The notes: generated by a model from the sequence alone, not told the origin. A stretch of DNA of 64,000 bases from Edaphobacillus lindanitolerans (GCF_900156305.1 NZ_FTPL01000004.1:186001-250000), one strand, 5' to 3'; shown: positions 15,410-24,673, counted from the first letter of the stretch. Numbers and translations are program-made.

Positions 15410-15985
15410 ATGAAAAAAATCATAGCTATCCTGGCTGCCGCCATGCTGCTATTGGCTGCATGTGGAGAGAGCGAAGAGAAAAAAAACGACGAGCCGGAAA
15501 AGAAAGAGACGAGCGCAGCTCCAAAAGAGGAGAAGGCCGAGCCGGCTAAGGAAAAGGCCGAAGAGCCAAAGGAAGAGTCCGAGGAAGTGGACACCCAGAA
15601 GGTACTGGAAAAGGCGCTGAAAAAGAAGCTCGGGGATGAGTTCATTTCGTTAAATGGCGTATTTGTCGGAGATGAATACTTCGGACAGATCGAACTAAAG
15701 GGCACAGAAAGCATGACACCGAAATTGACGGTTAAAAGCATGAAGTTGTCTATCCGAGACGCCTTATACGTGATTCGAGATTCTAAGGTGGGGGCCGAGA
15801 ATTTTTCCAACATCGGAGTAAGCGTGAAATATCCGCTTGTATCTGCTGACGGGAAGACTGCCGATGAGTACGTGATCAAATCAGACTTTACAGGCGAAAC
15901 GGTTGCCAAGCTGGACGGAGCAAATCAGAACAACATCCAGGACTTTGCCTCCGACTGGTGGGAGCATCCTGCAGTCCAACAATAA
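15410..15985 (+). CDS. Prophage lipoprotein
   Basis: 191 residues. Lipoprotein signal MKKIIAILAAAMLLLAAC with lipobox LAAC (Cys18), then a Glu/Lys-rich linker (about 20-70) and a folded domain (75-185) of DUF5067-like or unknown type. Would be anchored outside the membrane of the lysogen. It forms a monocistronic unit between two terminators. Phage lipoproteins of Gram-positive bacteria include superinfection-exclusion proteins such as Ltp of TP-J34; whether this is one is inference. GGAGGTGAAG before ATG 15410. Confidence 0.85.
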   Translation: MKKIIAILAAAMLLLAACGESEEKKNDEPEKKETSAAPKEEKAEPAKEKAEEPKEESEEVDTQKVLEKALKKKLGDEFISLNGVFVGDEYFGQIELKGTESMTPKLTVKSMKLSIRDALYVIRDSKVGAENFSNIGVSVKYPLVSADGKTADEYVIKSDFTGETVAKLDGANQNNIQDFASDWWEHPAVQQ

Positions 15986-15992
15986 GGTTATC

Positions 15993-16025
15993 AAGCGTTC
16001 ATCCAAACTGGTGGGCGCTTTTTAT
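15993..16025 (+). terminator. Terminator after the lipoprotein gene
   Basis: Twelve-pair stem with wobbles, AAGCGTTCATCC to GGTGGGCGCTT, then T4. Confidence 0.75.
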
Positions 16026-16069
16026 ATTTCACAAAAAGCGAGCAGCGTGAAAGTGGGTGGTGATGTGCA

Positions 16070-16510
16070 GTGAAACTGACAGAAAAGCAGCGTAGGTTTG
16101 CCGATGAATATATCCGGCTGGGCAATGCGACCGAGTCGGCTTTGAATGCCGGATACAGCCGCAAGACTGCTGCCGTGATCGGTGCAGAGAACCTTAAAAA
16201 ACCTAATATCAAGACCTACATCGAAGAGCGGCTCGAAGAACTTCGCAAAGAATCGATCGCAGATCAAGATGAAGTGCTGCAATACTTGACTGCCGTCATG
16301 CGCGGAAAGATAACAGACGAGGCCCTTCTCGTTGTTCCGGATGGGGACTTTGGAGCGACCGTGGAGCGTAGGGAAAAACGTTCTGACACAATGGCGCGCA
16401 CAAAAGCGGCCGAGCTTCTTGGAAAGAGGATGATGCTCTGGACCGAAAAACAACAGGTAGAAGTGGTGCTTCCGCAGTTCATTGAGGATGTGCCTGACGA
16501 TGACGACTAA
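16070..16510 (+). CDS. terS: Terminase small subunit
   Basis: 146 residues from GTG. Terminase_2 pattern: LTEKQRRFADEYIRLGNATE, AGYSRKTAAVIGAENLKKP, IKTYIEERLEEL, with acidic end. Recognises phage DNA for packaging. Overlaps terL. Start of the late operon. Confidence 0.94.
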   Translation: MKLTEKQRRFADEYIRLGNATESALNAGYSRKTAAVIGAENLKKPNIKTYIEERLEELRKESIADQDEVLQYLTAVMRGKITDEALLVVPDGDFGATVERREKRSDTMARTKAAELLGKRMMLWTEKQQVEVVLPQFIEDVPDDDD

Positions 16511-17789
16511 GGTGCAACCGATTCGGATCAGCGAAAAGATCGGGAACGGATACAACCGGTATTGGAATAGCCGGAACTTCTATCGCGTGAATAAGGGGAG
16601 CCGGGGTTCCAAGAAGTCGAAGAACACGGCACTCAATTTTATTCATCGGATCATGAAATACCCGTGGGCGAACCTGCTTGTCGTCCGGCGCTACTCGAAC
16701 ACGAACAAGCAATCCACCTATACGGATCTCAAGTGGGCGGCCTCTCAGCTGGGAGTGCTGCACCTTTTTAAATTCAATGAAAGCCTGCCTGAGATCACGT
16801 ACATTCCGACCGGACAGAAAATCCTTTTCCGCGGACTGGATGACCCGCTCAAAATTACGTCCATTACGGTGGATGTTGGAATCCTCTGCTGGCTCTGGGT
16901 TGAAGAAGCGTATCAGATCGAGAATGAGGACAAGTTTTCCACAGTTGTGGAGTCGATCCGGGGAACTGTTGACGATCCGGAGTTTTTTAAACAGGTCACG
17001 ATCACCTTCAACCCGTGGTCTGAGCGCCACTGGCTCAAGAAGGCGTTTTTTGATGAGGAGACGCGCCGGGCCGACACGTTCGCTATGACGTCCACCTTCC
17101 GCATGAATGAGTGGCTGGACGATGTAGACATCCAGCGTTATCTTGATCTATACAAGACCAACCCCAGACGCGCCAGAATCGTCTGTGACGGCGAGTGGGG
17201 CGTTGCGGAGGGTTTGGTATTCGACAACTTCGAGGCGCGCGATTTCGACAAGCAGGCGGTCATCCAGCGCGTCGGGGAAACAACGCACGGCATGGACTTC
17301 GGCTTCACAAATGACCCGACGACTTTGCCATCCACCGCCGTGGATCTCAAGCGCAAAGAGTTGTGGATCTATGACGAGCATTATGAGACCGGGATGCTGA
17401 CCCAGGACATCTACAACATGATCGCCGAGAAGGGGCTGCTGAAAGCGTCCATTACTGCAGACAGCTCGGACAAGCGATTGATCGCCGAGCTCCGAGCAAA
17501 AGGCGTCCGGCGGATCCACTCGGCCGTCAAGAAGCCGGGAAGCATACGGCATGGCATCAGCTTCCTGCAGGGCTTCAAGATTTACATTCATCCGTCCTGT
17601 GTGAATACGATCGAGGAATTTAACACCTACGTCTTCCAGCAGGACAAGGAAGGCAACTGGCTGAACGAGCCGGAAGACGCAAACAACCATATCATTGACG
17701 CCTTGCGCTACTCCATGGAGCGCTACCACCTTGGAACACGCAAGGGAACTGACGAGAAGGTCGGAGCGCTCAAGTCGCTCGGCCTGTAA
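16500..17789 (+). CDS. terL: Terminase large subunit
   Basis: 429 residues. N-terminal ATPase with an atypical Walker A-like segment RVNKGSRGSKKSKN (near residue 30) and Walker B ending WVEEAYQ; C-terminal nuclease of Terminase_3C type (HGMDFGFTNDPTT, then ITADSSDKRLIAELR and NNHIIDALRYSME). Motor and nuclease of DNA packaging. PBSX XtmB-like. ATG 16500 overlaps terS by 11 bases; upstream ATGs at 16482 and 16488 also possible. Confidence 0.94.
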   Translation: MTTKVQPIRISEKIGNGYNRYWNSRNFYRVNKGSRGSKKSKNTALNFIHRIMKYPWANLLVVRRYSNTNKQSTYTDLKWAASQLGVLHLFKFNESLPEITYIPTGQKILFRGLDDPLKITSITVDVGILCWLWVEEAYQIENEDKFSTVVESIRGTVDDPEFFKQVTITFNPWSERHWLKKAFFDEETRRADTFAMTSTFRMNEWLDDVDIQRYLDLYKTNPRRARIVCDGEWGVAEGLVFDNFEARDFDKQAVIQRVGETTHGMDFGFTNDPTTLPSTAVDLKRKELWIYDEHYETGMLTQDIYNMIAEKGLLKASITADSSDKRLIAELRAKGVRRIHSAVKKPGSIRHGISFLQGFKIYIHPSCVNTIEEFNTYVFQQDKEGNWLNEPEDANNHIIDALRYSMERYHLGTRKGTDEKVGALKSLGL

Positions 17790-17801
17790 GGAGGGCAGAG
17801 T

Positions 17802-19304
17802 ATGTCTGTTGATACGAACGATTTTGAAACAGCTGCAGATGAAAGCCTGACGAGGCCAAGGAGCCAGGGGGCAGGCGTGCAGTTCTCTTCGGAGGCGAGG
17901 ATCCACTACACCTACTCCAGTGCCGAGGATCTGCTGAACAACCTCGACGATCTGGCAGAAATGCTGGAGCACCATCTTATTCACCAAGTGCCGCGCTTGG
18001 ACATCCTGGACGACTACTACGAGGGCGAGAATACAAGGATTTCCGAGGGCGTCCGTCGTCGCGAATCGCATCTGGCCGATCACCGACCGCCGCACAACTA
18101 TGCAGAATATGTCTCGCAGTTCATCCAGGGCTACATGACCGGGATCCCGATCCGCGTCACCTATCCGGACGATGAGAAGGTTAATGATCTGCTACTGGAC
18201 ATTAACCGACAGAACGATGCCGACGCCCACAACTCGGAATTGATCCTCGACTTGTCCATTTACGGACGGGCCTATGAGCTTTTGTTCCGTGACAAGTCGG
18301 ACCGTAACCGGTTTGTCCGTTTAGACGCGCTGCAAACATTCGTGATCTACGATGACACGGTGGAGCAAAAGCCGATTGCCGGTGTGCGGTATTACAAAAA
18401 AGCGTTCAGAGCAAACGTGCCCTATACGGTCGAGGTCTACACCGACTCCAAGAAGGTCACATACGAGTCTAAGAGCTTCCAAGCCCGGGATATGAAGGAG
18501 ACCGCATCTGAGTTTCACCATTTCCGGGGCGTGCCGGTCATCGAATACCAAAACAACCGGTTCCGCCAGGGAGACTTCGAAAAGGTGCTGCCACTCATTG
18601 ACCTGTACGATGCCGCACAGGCGGACACGGCCAACTACATGACGGATCTCAATGATGCGTTGCTCAAGATTGTGGGCAACGTGGATCTGCCAGACGCCAA
18701 AAAGATGAAGGATGCCAACATCCTTCTCCTCCAGACGGAGACGGATTCGGAAGGCCGGCAGGGGCACGCAGACGCGGATTACATCTACAAAAAGTACGAT
18801 GTAGGCGGGGTTGAAGCATACAAGAGCAGAATACAAAATGACATTCACATGTTCACCAACACACCGAACATGAACGATGAGAAGTTCGCGGGTAATTCCT
18901 CCGGAGTTTCTATGGTGTATAAGCTGTTCGGCCTTGAGCAGAAGCGCGTAACGAAAGAAAGGTTCTTCAAGCGCTCCCTCATGGAACGGTACCGCATGCT
19001 CAACAATGTGCTGGGGGCCGCCCAGGAAGGTTCGTTCATTGTGGAAGACCTGGACATCGTCTTCACTCCGAATCTGCCTAAGAACGTGAAAGACGAGCTG
19101 GAGATGTTCTCGCAGAACGGCGGCAAGCTGTCGAACCGAACAATGCTCGGCCTGCTTTCATTCGTGGACGATCCTGCCGAGGAAGAGGAGCGCATCGAAG
19201 AAGAGGAAGAGGCAAAGCGGATCCCGTATGACTTCCTTGCTGATCCGAATGAGGGCGGAAAGCCCCCAAAAGATCCGACAGTAGAGGGTGAGCCGAATGG
19301 CTGA
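17802..19304 (+). CDS. Portal protein (SPP1 gp6 type)
   Basis: 500 residues. SPP1-type portal core: EHHLIHQVPRLDILDDYYEG, PPHNYAEYVSQFIQGYMTGIP, YGRAYELLF, NNRFRQGDFEKVLPLIDLYD. Dodecameric ring at the capsid vertex. Ends in an acidic EEEE tail; last bases overlap the MuF gene. Confidence 0.95.
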   Translation: MSVDTNDFETAADESLTRPRSQGAGVQFSSEARIHYTYSSAEDLLNNLDDLAEMLEHHLIHQVPRLDILDDYYEGENTRISEGVRRRESHLADHRPPHNYAEYVSQFIQGYMTGIPIRVTYPDDEKVNDLLLDINRQNDADAHNSELILDLSIYGRAYELLFRDKSDRNRFVRLDALQTFVIYDDTVEQKPIAGVRYYKKAFRANVPYTVEVYTDSKKVTYESKSFQARDMKETASEFHHFRGVPVIEYQNNRFRQGDFEKVLPLIDLYDAAQADTANYMTDLNDALLKIVGNVDLPDAKKMKDANILLLQTETDSEGRQGHADADYIYKKYDVGGVEAYKSRIQNDIHMFTNTPNMNDEKFAGNSSGVSMVYKLFGLEQKRVTKERFFKRSLMERYRMLNNVLGAAQEGSFIVEDLDIVFTPNLPKNVKDELEMFSQNGGKLSNRTMLGLLSFVDDPAEEEERIEEEEEAKRIPYDFLADPNEGGKPPKDPTVEGEPNG

Positions 19305-20184
19305 AAGCTATTGGGTTAAACGGGAACGGGAGAACATGAAACGGCTGAATCGGTCCGATGCCGAGATGGCTGCCGTCCTGGATAAGGAGTACCGGCGAAC
19401 GCTCGACGAAGTGCAGTCCTTGATTGACGCTTTCTACAGCTGGTACTCGGACAAAGAGGGGATTAGCCTTTCCGACGCACGGATGCGCGTGCAAAAGCTC
19501 GACATGGAGAAATATGAGGACCTGGCGAAGAAGTATATCCAGACCAAAGACCTCAGCCCGATTGCCAACCGACAGATGCGCTTGTACAACCTCACCATGA
19601 AAGTGAATCGCCTTGAGCTCCTGCAGGAACATATCCGGCTGGAGCTCATTCTGCTGTCCAGCAAAGAGGAGATGCTGCTACGCAAGGCATCTATGGAGGA
19701 AGCCCGGAGAGAGTTTGAACGGCAGGCCGGTATTCTGGGACAGACGCTCAACGCCAACGAGAAGTTGTTCCGCACGATTGCCGATGCCTCTTTCCACGGG
19801 GCCCACTTCTCGGACCGGATCTGGGCGAATCATGAAGCGCTCAAGTCCACTCTCAACCAGACAATAAGCGCCGGTATTGTGCAGGGGCGCTCCTCCCGAG
19901 AGATGGCAAGTGTGATTAAAGACCGGTTCAAAGTCTCGGCATACCAGGCCCAGCGCCTCGCACAGACAGAGTTTGCCCGCGTGCAGATCGCCGCACAGGA
20001 AGAGTCCTATAAGCAGGGCGGCATCGAAAGATATGAGTACCTGGCGTGGATCGATAACCGAACTTCGCATTACTGCCGTAGCCTAAATGGCAAGGTGTTC
20101 AAGGTGAAGGATATGCAACCCGGCGTCAATGCGCCACCGATGCACCCGCACTGCAGATCCAGCACAATCCCGATTGTCGAATAG
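19297..20184 (+). CDS. Minor head protein, SPP1 gp7 / MuF family
   Basis: 295 residues. Helical N-terminal part and C-terminal MuF domain (residues 190-295) with AQTEFARVQIAAQEESYK, YEYLAWIDNRTSHYCRSLNG and HPHCRSS. Carried in the procapsid and ejected with DNA in related phages. ATG 19297 chosen for its AGAGGGTG site. Confidence 0.93.
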   Translation: MAESYWVKRERENMKRLNRSDAEMAAVLDKEYRRTLDEVQSLIDAFYSWYSDKEGISLSDARMRVQKLDMEKYEDLAKKYIQTKDLSPIANRQMRLYNLTMKVNRLELLQEHIRLELILLSSKEEMLLRKASMEEARREFERQAGILGQTLNANEKLFRTIADASFHGAHFSDRIWANHEALKSTLNQTISAGIVQGRSSREMASVIKDRFKVSAYQAQRLAQTEFARVQIAAQEESYKQGGIERYEYLAWIDNRTSHYCRSLNGKVFKVKDMQPGVNAPPMHPHCRSSTIPIVE

Positions 20185-20195
20185 GAGGAGACGAG

Positions 20196-20450
20196 ATGGA
20201 GTCGAGAGAGACCGGCGAGTATGCTGAGGAGGCAAAAAAGTTTGAAGAAGCAATGCGGAGGCTGTGGGAGTTTGTATCGGAAAGGTTCCGGGACCGACTG
20301 CTGAGGTTTACAGAAGCAATGTCCGAGGTCCAGGAATTAATCGATCGAGAACGGGCACTCCGCGCGACCTGGACGGTCTGCATGGACAACCGCCGTCCGC
20401 ACCAGGTACTTGATCGGCGACCGGCATTCGGGCCGCGTAAATTACTTTGA
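20196..20450 (+). CDS. Small protein in head operon
   Basis: 84 residues, highly charged helices (ESRETGEYAEEAKKFEEAM). Strong AGGAGGAG site. Unrecognised. Confidence 0.65.
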   Translation: MESRETGEYAEEAKKFEEAMRRLWEFVSERFRDRLLRFTEAMSEVQELIDRERALRATWTVCMDNRRPHQVLDRRPAFGPRKLL

Positions 20451-20729
20451 GGGGGTGATGGACCGTGTTTGCTGTTTTGCCGCGATATGCGGGGAAAGGA
20501 AGTGATCCATCTATCTCCGGATCGGCCGCCCGGTGATGCGGCATGCGCCCGGCAAGGCGTAAAACTGCTGATGACCTACTAAATCAATCGTGCGCGGGCA
20601 CGGGCAGGAAACGGAATACAAACATAACAGGGCAGAACTGGACGGGCTTTCGGGCGTGTCTGGGGCTGCCTTTTGTCATGGGCGGAAACGGGACCAACCG
20701 GCGTGCGCGGGATAAGGAGACATGAACCG
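20451..20729 (+). other. 279-base gap in the head operon
   Basis: No convincing gene. Holds short frames without support and a weak hairpin GGCAG (20631) / CTGCC (20666) followed by TTTTG that could be a partial terminator or processing site upstream of scaffold and capsid genes. Confidence 0.4.
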
Positions 20730-21332
20730 ATGAAACCAGAAAAGAAATGGCCCCTGCGCCTGAATATCCAACACTTTGGCAATACCGATCCGGCTGATCC
20801 TCCAGCAGATCCAAAAGGCGGACAGAACGAACCTCCCGCAGATCCTCCGGCCCCGAACCAAGCGGAGATCGACCGCCAGATTTCTAAGGCTGTTCAGAGT
20901 GCCCTGGACAAAGCGCAGAAACGCTTCGAAGAAGAAAAGCAACAGGCGATCGCAGACGCAAAGAAAGACGCCGAAGAGTACGCCAAGATGTCCGAAAAAG
21001 AGCGGAAGGATGCCGAGTTTCAGAAGCGCCTGAAAGAGATTGAGGACCGGGAGCGTGCCTTGAATGAGAAGCAGCTGCTGTCCGAGATTGAATCCGATCT
21101 AAAAGAACAGGCACTTCCTCTTTCTTTCGCTTCCGCGCTCCTCCGTCTAGGCGAGAATGAGGCGATCAAAGAGGCGATCACCGGCATCAAGGCGGATTTT
21201 GATGCAGCTGTCAACGAGCGAGTGAAGGAAGAATTGCGGCAGGAAACGCCGGGTGCTGGGAATGCCCGCTCTCAGACCTACACTCGCACAGGCATGGCCG
21301 AAAAGGCCGCGAAACACCGACTCATTAAATGA
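20730..21332 (+). CDS. Scaffold protein (DUF4355 type)
   Basis: 200 residues. Pro/Asp-rich N-terminus, long coiled coil (residues 45-120), C-terminal helical domain (LPLSFASALLRLGENEAIKE). Directs procapsid assembly. Residues 8-17, PLRLNIQHFG, resemble a Prp protease recognition site also found at the start of the capsid protein. ATG 20730 behind AAGGAG. Confidence 0.88.
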   Translation: MKPEKKWPLRLNIQHFGNTDPADPPADPKGGQNEPPADPPAPNQAEIDRQISKAVQSALDKAQKRFEEEKQQAIADAKKDAEEYAKMSEKERKDAEFQKRLKEIEDRERALNEKQLLSEIESDLKEQALPLSFASALLRLGENEAIKEAITGIKADFDAAVNERVKEELRQETPGAGNARSQTYTRTGMAEKAAKHRLIK

Positions 21333-21346
21333 ATGGAGAGATCAAT

Positions 21347-22348
21347 TTGAAAACCTACCAAAAGATGAAGGCACCACTTCGCCTTAACATTCAACACTTT
21401 GCCGAAACAGATTCGGCGAAATTCAATCCGGACAATGTGGTCATGTCTAACTTCATGGAGGGTGAGATTCCAACTCAGTTCTCCGATGTGATTGTCGAGG
21501 ACGTCATGGCAAACTCGGTCACGATGCAGTTGGCCCAGTATGAAGAAATGACTCAGCAAAAGAAAGAATTCACCTATCTGACCGGACCGCTCGGCGCTTA
21601 CTGGGTGGGAGAAGGTAAGAAGATCCAAACATCGAAACCCACTGTCGTAAAAGCGGTTATGGAGGCGCACAAGCTCGGCGTCATCGTCCTGGCTACCCGT
21701 GAAGCGCTCCAGTACACGGTCCGTCAGTTCTTCACACAGATGCGCCCTCATATCGCAAAAGCTCTCTATACCAAGTTCGATGAGGCCGCAATCCTCAACG
21801 TGGACAATCCGTTCCTACAGTCTCTTGACCAGGCGGTCCGCAATGTAGACAACCATGTCATCTCAGGACCAATCAACGGAGAGAACTACTTTGCCCTCAC
21901 GGATGCAGTGAACGATGAAGGGTTCGACGTGAACGCCTTTATCTCGAAGAAGCAGAACAAGTCGCTTCTCCGCAATGTTGTGGACGGGTTCAAGCAGGAA
22001 GATGGCACAATCGTAGATCCGACACGCCTGTACAACCGCAACGCCAACACACTGGACGGCCTGCCGATTGCAGAGCTTGATTCCAAAGAAATGGCGAAGG
22101 GGACGCTGTACGCCGGCGATTTCAACTATCTGCGTTACGGGATCCCGTTCAATCTGAACTTTAAGATCACCGACACGGGCCAGATTTCCACGATCACCGA
22201 CGAAAACGGCGATCCGATCAACCTGTTCGAGCGCGAGATGGTCGCCATGCGCGCGACGATGGACGTCGGCTTCATGGTCCTCAAGGACGAGGCTTTCGCG
22301 AAACTTGAGCCTGCTGCCGAAACACCAGAAGCGCCCGCCGGCGCATAA
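21347..22348 (+). CDS. Major capsid protein (HK97 fold)
   Basis: 333 residues from TTG. N-terminal PLRLNIQHFAE (Prp-like site), then FNPDNVVMSNFMEGE, GAYWVGEGKKIQTSK, HKLGVIVLATREAL, ILNVDNPF, NLFEREMVAMRATMDVGF: HK97-type capsid resembling 80alpha-like phages. TTG at 21347 preferred since GGAGAG is six bases upstream; ATG 21329 overlapping the scaffold stop is an alternative that adds six residues. Confidence 0.94.
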   Translation: MKTYQKMKAPLRLNIQHFAETDSAKFNPDNVVMSNFMEGEIPTQFSDVIVEDVMANSVTMQLAQYEEMTQQKKEFTYLTGPLGAYWVGEGKKIQTSKPTVVKAVMEAHKLGVIVLATREALQYTVRQFFTQMRPHIAKALYTKFDEAAILNVDNPFLQSLDQAVRNVDNHVISGPINGENYFALTDAVNDEGFDVNAFISKKQNKSLLRNVVDGFKQEDGTIVDPTRLYNRNANTLDGLPIAELDSKEMAKGTLYAGDFNYLRYGIPFNLNFKITDTGQISTITDENGDPINLFEREMVAMRATMDVGFMVLKDEAFAKLEPAAETPEAPAGA

Positions 22349-22363
22349 GGAGGAGGAGACAGA

Positions 22364-22666
22364 ATGGCTGAATACAAAGTAATCGTTGATTTCACCGATT
22401 TTCAAGACGGCGGCCACGTATACCGGGCTGATGATCCGTACCCAAGAAAAGGGGCGAAAGTCAGCGAGGAACGTGTGGCTGAACTGTCCAGTACGGAAAA
22501 CAAGCGCAATGAAGTGCTGATCGTGGCTGTCGATGACGAGCCTCCTGAGAGCGTTACGGCCGAATACCCGAAACACAACGGGGGCGGCTGGTACGAGCTC
22601 TCCAACGGCGAGACAGTGCAGGGCAAGACGGCCGCAGCTAAAGCAGAAGCAGAACTGCAGAAATGA
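22364..22666 (+). CDS. Small head-associated protein
   Basis: 100 residues. VIVDFTDFQDGGHVYRADDP and a long charged linker; similar small proteins sit between capsid and connector genes in Firmicute siphoviruses. Function unknown, possibly capsid decoration. Confidence 0.65.
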   Translation: MAEYKVIVDFTDFQDGGHVYRADDPYPRKGAKVSEERVAELSSTENKRNEVLIVAVDDEPPESVTAEYPKHNGGGWYELSNGETVQGKTAAAKAEAELQK

Positions 22667-22675
22667 GGCGAGAAC

Positions 22676-23026
22676 ATGGAGGATCTTGAGAAGCGGATTC
22701 TCGGCCGGGTGAAACGTCTCATCGGTTTGTCTGACGCCCTCCAGGACGAAGCTCTGCAAGAGATCATCCAGATCCGGAGAGAGCATCTGCAGATCGAACT
22801 GGAGCGCGACGAGATTCCCTCGGCTCTGGAGTTTATCCTGGTGGAGCTGTCCGTCCGCCGGTACAACCGGATCGGCTCGGAAGGGATGAGGGGTGAATCG
22901 GTCGAGGGGCACTCGGTCAACTTCTACGATCTCGCTGAGGAGTTCAAACCTTACGACCACCTTATCAACCGGTACCGGCCGAAAGATCAGACCCAGCCGG
23001 GGCGCGGGAAGGCGATTTTCCTATGA
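22676..23026 (+). CDS. Head-tail connector (gp15/YqbG-type adaptor)
   Basis: 116 residues. Helical adaptor pattern RVKRLIGLSDALQDEALQEI and LVELSVRRYNRIGSEGMRGE (serine/glycine loop) as in phage adaptor proteins that sit under the portal. ATGA overlap with the next gene. Confidence 0.85.
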   Translation: MEDLEKRILGRVKRLIGLSDALQDEALQEIIQIRREHLQIELERDEIPSALEFILVELSVRRYNRIGSEGMRGESVEGHSVNFYDLAEEFKPYDHLINRYRPKDQTQPGRGKAIFL

Positions 23027-23331
23027 GATTTGCCGACCGCGTGACCTTTATCCAGGAGACGGGCGGCGGGTACAACCCGGACACCGGCCGGCACGAGCCT
23101 CCAGAGATCCGGCGCGAGACGCTGCCCTGCAATCTCTCCTATGTCGGCATTGACCGGCAGAAGGAACTCTTCGGGCAGATTGACCGCGCGACGGCCATCG
23201 TCCGACTCCGCCAGCCGTACTCCCGGCGCTTCGATTATGCCGAGATCGAGGGCAGACGCTATGCGCTTTCCCGGCGAACACCGTTGCGCTCGGTGAATGC
23301 TTTTTACCTGGAGGAGGTGCCGAAGACGTGA
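23023..23331 (+). CDS. Head closure (stopper) protein
   Basis: 102 residues. MRFADRVTFIQETGGGYNPD, LPCNLSYVGIDRQKELFG and RRYALSRRTPL fit the SPP1 gp16 / head-tail joining family. Translationally coupled on both sides. Confidence 0.82.
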   Translation: MRFADRVTFIQETGGGYNPDTGRHEPPEIRRETLPCNLSYVGIDRQKELFGQIDRATAIVRLRQPYSRRFDYAEIEGRRYALSRRTPLRSVNAFYLEEVPKT

Positions 23332-23657
23332 AGCTGAACGGCATGGAAAGACTCAATAAGAAGCTGGCGTCCGGCAGTTCCATCCGGCAAGATGCCGCGA
23401 AGGTTGTACAAAAGCACGCAACCCGGATGAACGGCCTGGCCCAAAGGAATGCGCCGGTGGACACGGGCGAGCTCCGACGCTCCATCCGGACGGGATATTC
23501 TGACGGAGGGCTGACTGCGACAACGAAAGTTGGTGTGCATTACGGGCCCTATGTGGAGTACGGCACGCGATTCATGGCCGCTCAACCGTTTCTCCGGCCA
23601 GCTTTTTATAACACAGCCTGGGACTTCAAAGACGACATGGACAAGTTGGTGAAGTGA
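23328..23657 (+). CDS. HK97 gp10-like tail completion protein
   Basis: 109 residues from GTG behind GGAGGTG. APVDTGELRRSIRTGY, VHYGPYVEYGTRFMAAQPFLRP are diagnostic of the gp10 family at the head-tail interface. Confidence 0.9.
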   Translation: MKLNGMERLNKKLASGSSIRQDAAKVVQKHATRMNGLAQRNAPVDTGELRRSIRTGYSDGGLTATTKVGVHYGPYVEYGTRFMAAQPFLRPAFYNTAWDFKDDMDKLVK

Positions 23658-24037
23658 TGGAGAAATCTCCTCAGCAGATCATCTATGATGCAGTTTTCAA
23701 AGCCTCCCAGAATGCGGGTTACCGGACATTCGATTTTCTGCCCGCCGAAGATGAAGCCTATCCTTTTGTGTTCATTGGCGAGCAGCTCGATGACGACCTG
23801 ATCTACAAGAGTGTCGTCCTCGGAGAGGTCCGGCAAACCGTTCATATTTATCATAACTACCGCGGACGCGGCGAGCTGACAGGCATGGTCCATGAGCTCA
23901 GGAAGCGTCTGTGGGTTTTAGGCAAGACGGAGGGGCAACCCTTCAAGACAAAAGCTGTTCACGGCCAGGTGATCCCCGACAACTCGACAGGAGCCCCACT
24001 GCTGCATGGGATCATCGAGGCCGTTTTTAGATTCTAA
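23657..24037 (+). CDS. Tail terminator / tail completion protein
   Basis: 126 residues; MEKSPQQIIYDAVFKASQNA, DEAYPFVFIGEQL and HIYHNYRGRGE fit the DUF3168/gp17-like tail terminators that end tail polymerisation. Starts inside the preceding stop (TGATG). Confidence 0.82.
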   Translation: MEKSPQQIIYDAVFKASQNAGYRTFDFLPAEDEAYPFVFIGEQLDDDLIYKSVVLGEVRQTVHIYHNYRGRGELTGMVHELRKRLWVLGKTEGQPFKTKAVHGQVIPDNSTGAPLLHGIIEAVFRF

Positions 24038-24052
24038 GAAGGAGGCACAAGC

Positions 24053-24613
24053 ATGACAAACCCTATTACGAAATATCGGGACGACTACGCACCCCTGCTT
24101 GAGAGCAAGGCGCTTGACGGTGTGATTTGGGGCAAGGACAAGATCCTTCTATTCCGCGTTCTGGGCGACACGGAGGCGGCATCCAAGCTCGCGTTCCAAA
24201 CCTCGCACACTTTCTCTTTCTCGCCGGATAAAGAGACGATTAAAACGAAAGATGGAAACGTGATCCGGGACAACGGGACAGAAACGGAAGTGTCGATCGA
24301 GGCGATCCAGAAGAAAGGGGATCCACTGTTCGGGTTGCTGACCGTCGCGGTCCTTGAGGGACTGACTCTCGAAGTCTGGGAGGTCACAGTGGACGAGGAT
24401 CTCAAAACAGAAGCAGGCTATCCGGCAGCTTATGCCCGGGGGCAACTGACCGCATGGGAATGGCCTGCAGGCGCAGAAGAGGAAGCGACGGTCACCGGGA
24501 CCCTGCTAGTAGAAGGAAAGCCGAAATGGGGCTACACGCCTCTCTCGGCCGACCAGGAGACTGCAGTCGAGTATGCGTTCCGGGATGCAGGCGCAATTCC
24601 AACAGAAGCCTGA
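24053..24613 (+). CDS. Major tail protein (TP901-1 type)
   Basis: 186 residues. KILLFRVLGDTEAASKLAFQ, ETIKTKDGNVI and LEGLTLEVWEV match phage major tail tube proteins. AAGGAGG site. Followed by a perfect terminator, which may raise its transcript level relative to downstream tail genes. Confidence 0.88.
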   Translation: MTNPITKYRDDYAPLLESKALDGVIWGKDKILLFRVLGDTEAASKLAFQTSHTFSFSPDKETIKTKDGNVIRDNGTETEVSIEAIQKKGDPLFGLLTVAVLEGLTLEVWEVTVDEDLKTEAGYPAAYARGQLTAWEWPAGAEEEATVTGTLLVEGKPKWGYTPLSADQETAVEYAFRDAGAIPTEA

Positions 24614-24619
24614 TGTTTG

Positions 24620-24641
24620 GAGGGGGAAACCCCTCTTTTTT
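24620..24641 (+). terminator. Terminator after major tail protein
   Basis: GAGGGG-GAAA-CCCCTC with T6; GNRA tetraloop. Confidence 0.88.
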
Positions 24642-24673
24642 ATTTGGACTGAACCAATAAGGAGGAAAACAAT

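Noticed and set aside
20543-20725. 60-codon frame in the head-operon gap
   Set aside because: Low-complexity Arg/Asn composition, no ribosome binding site, no recognisable pattern.
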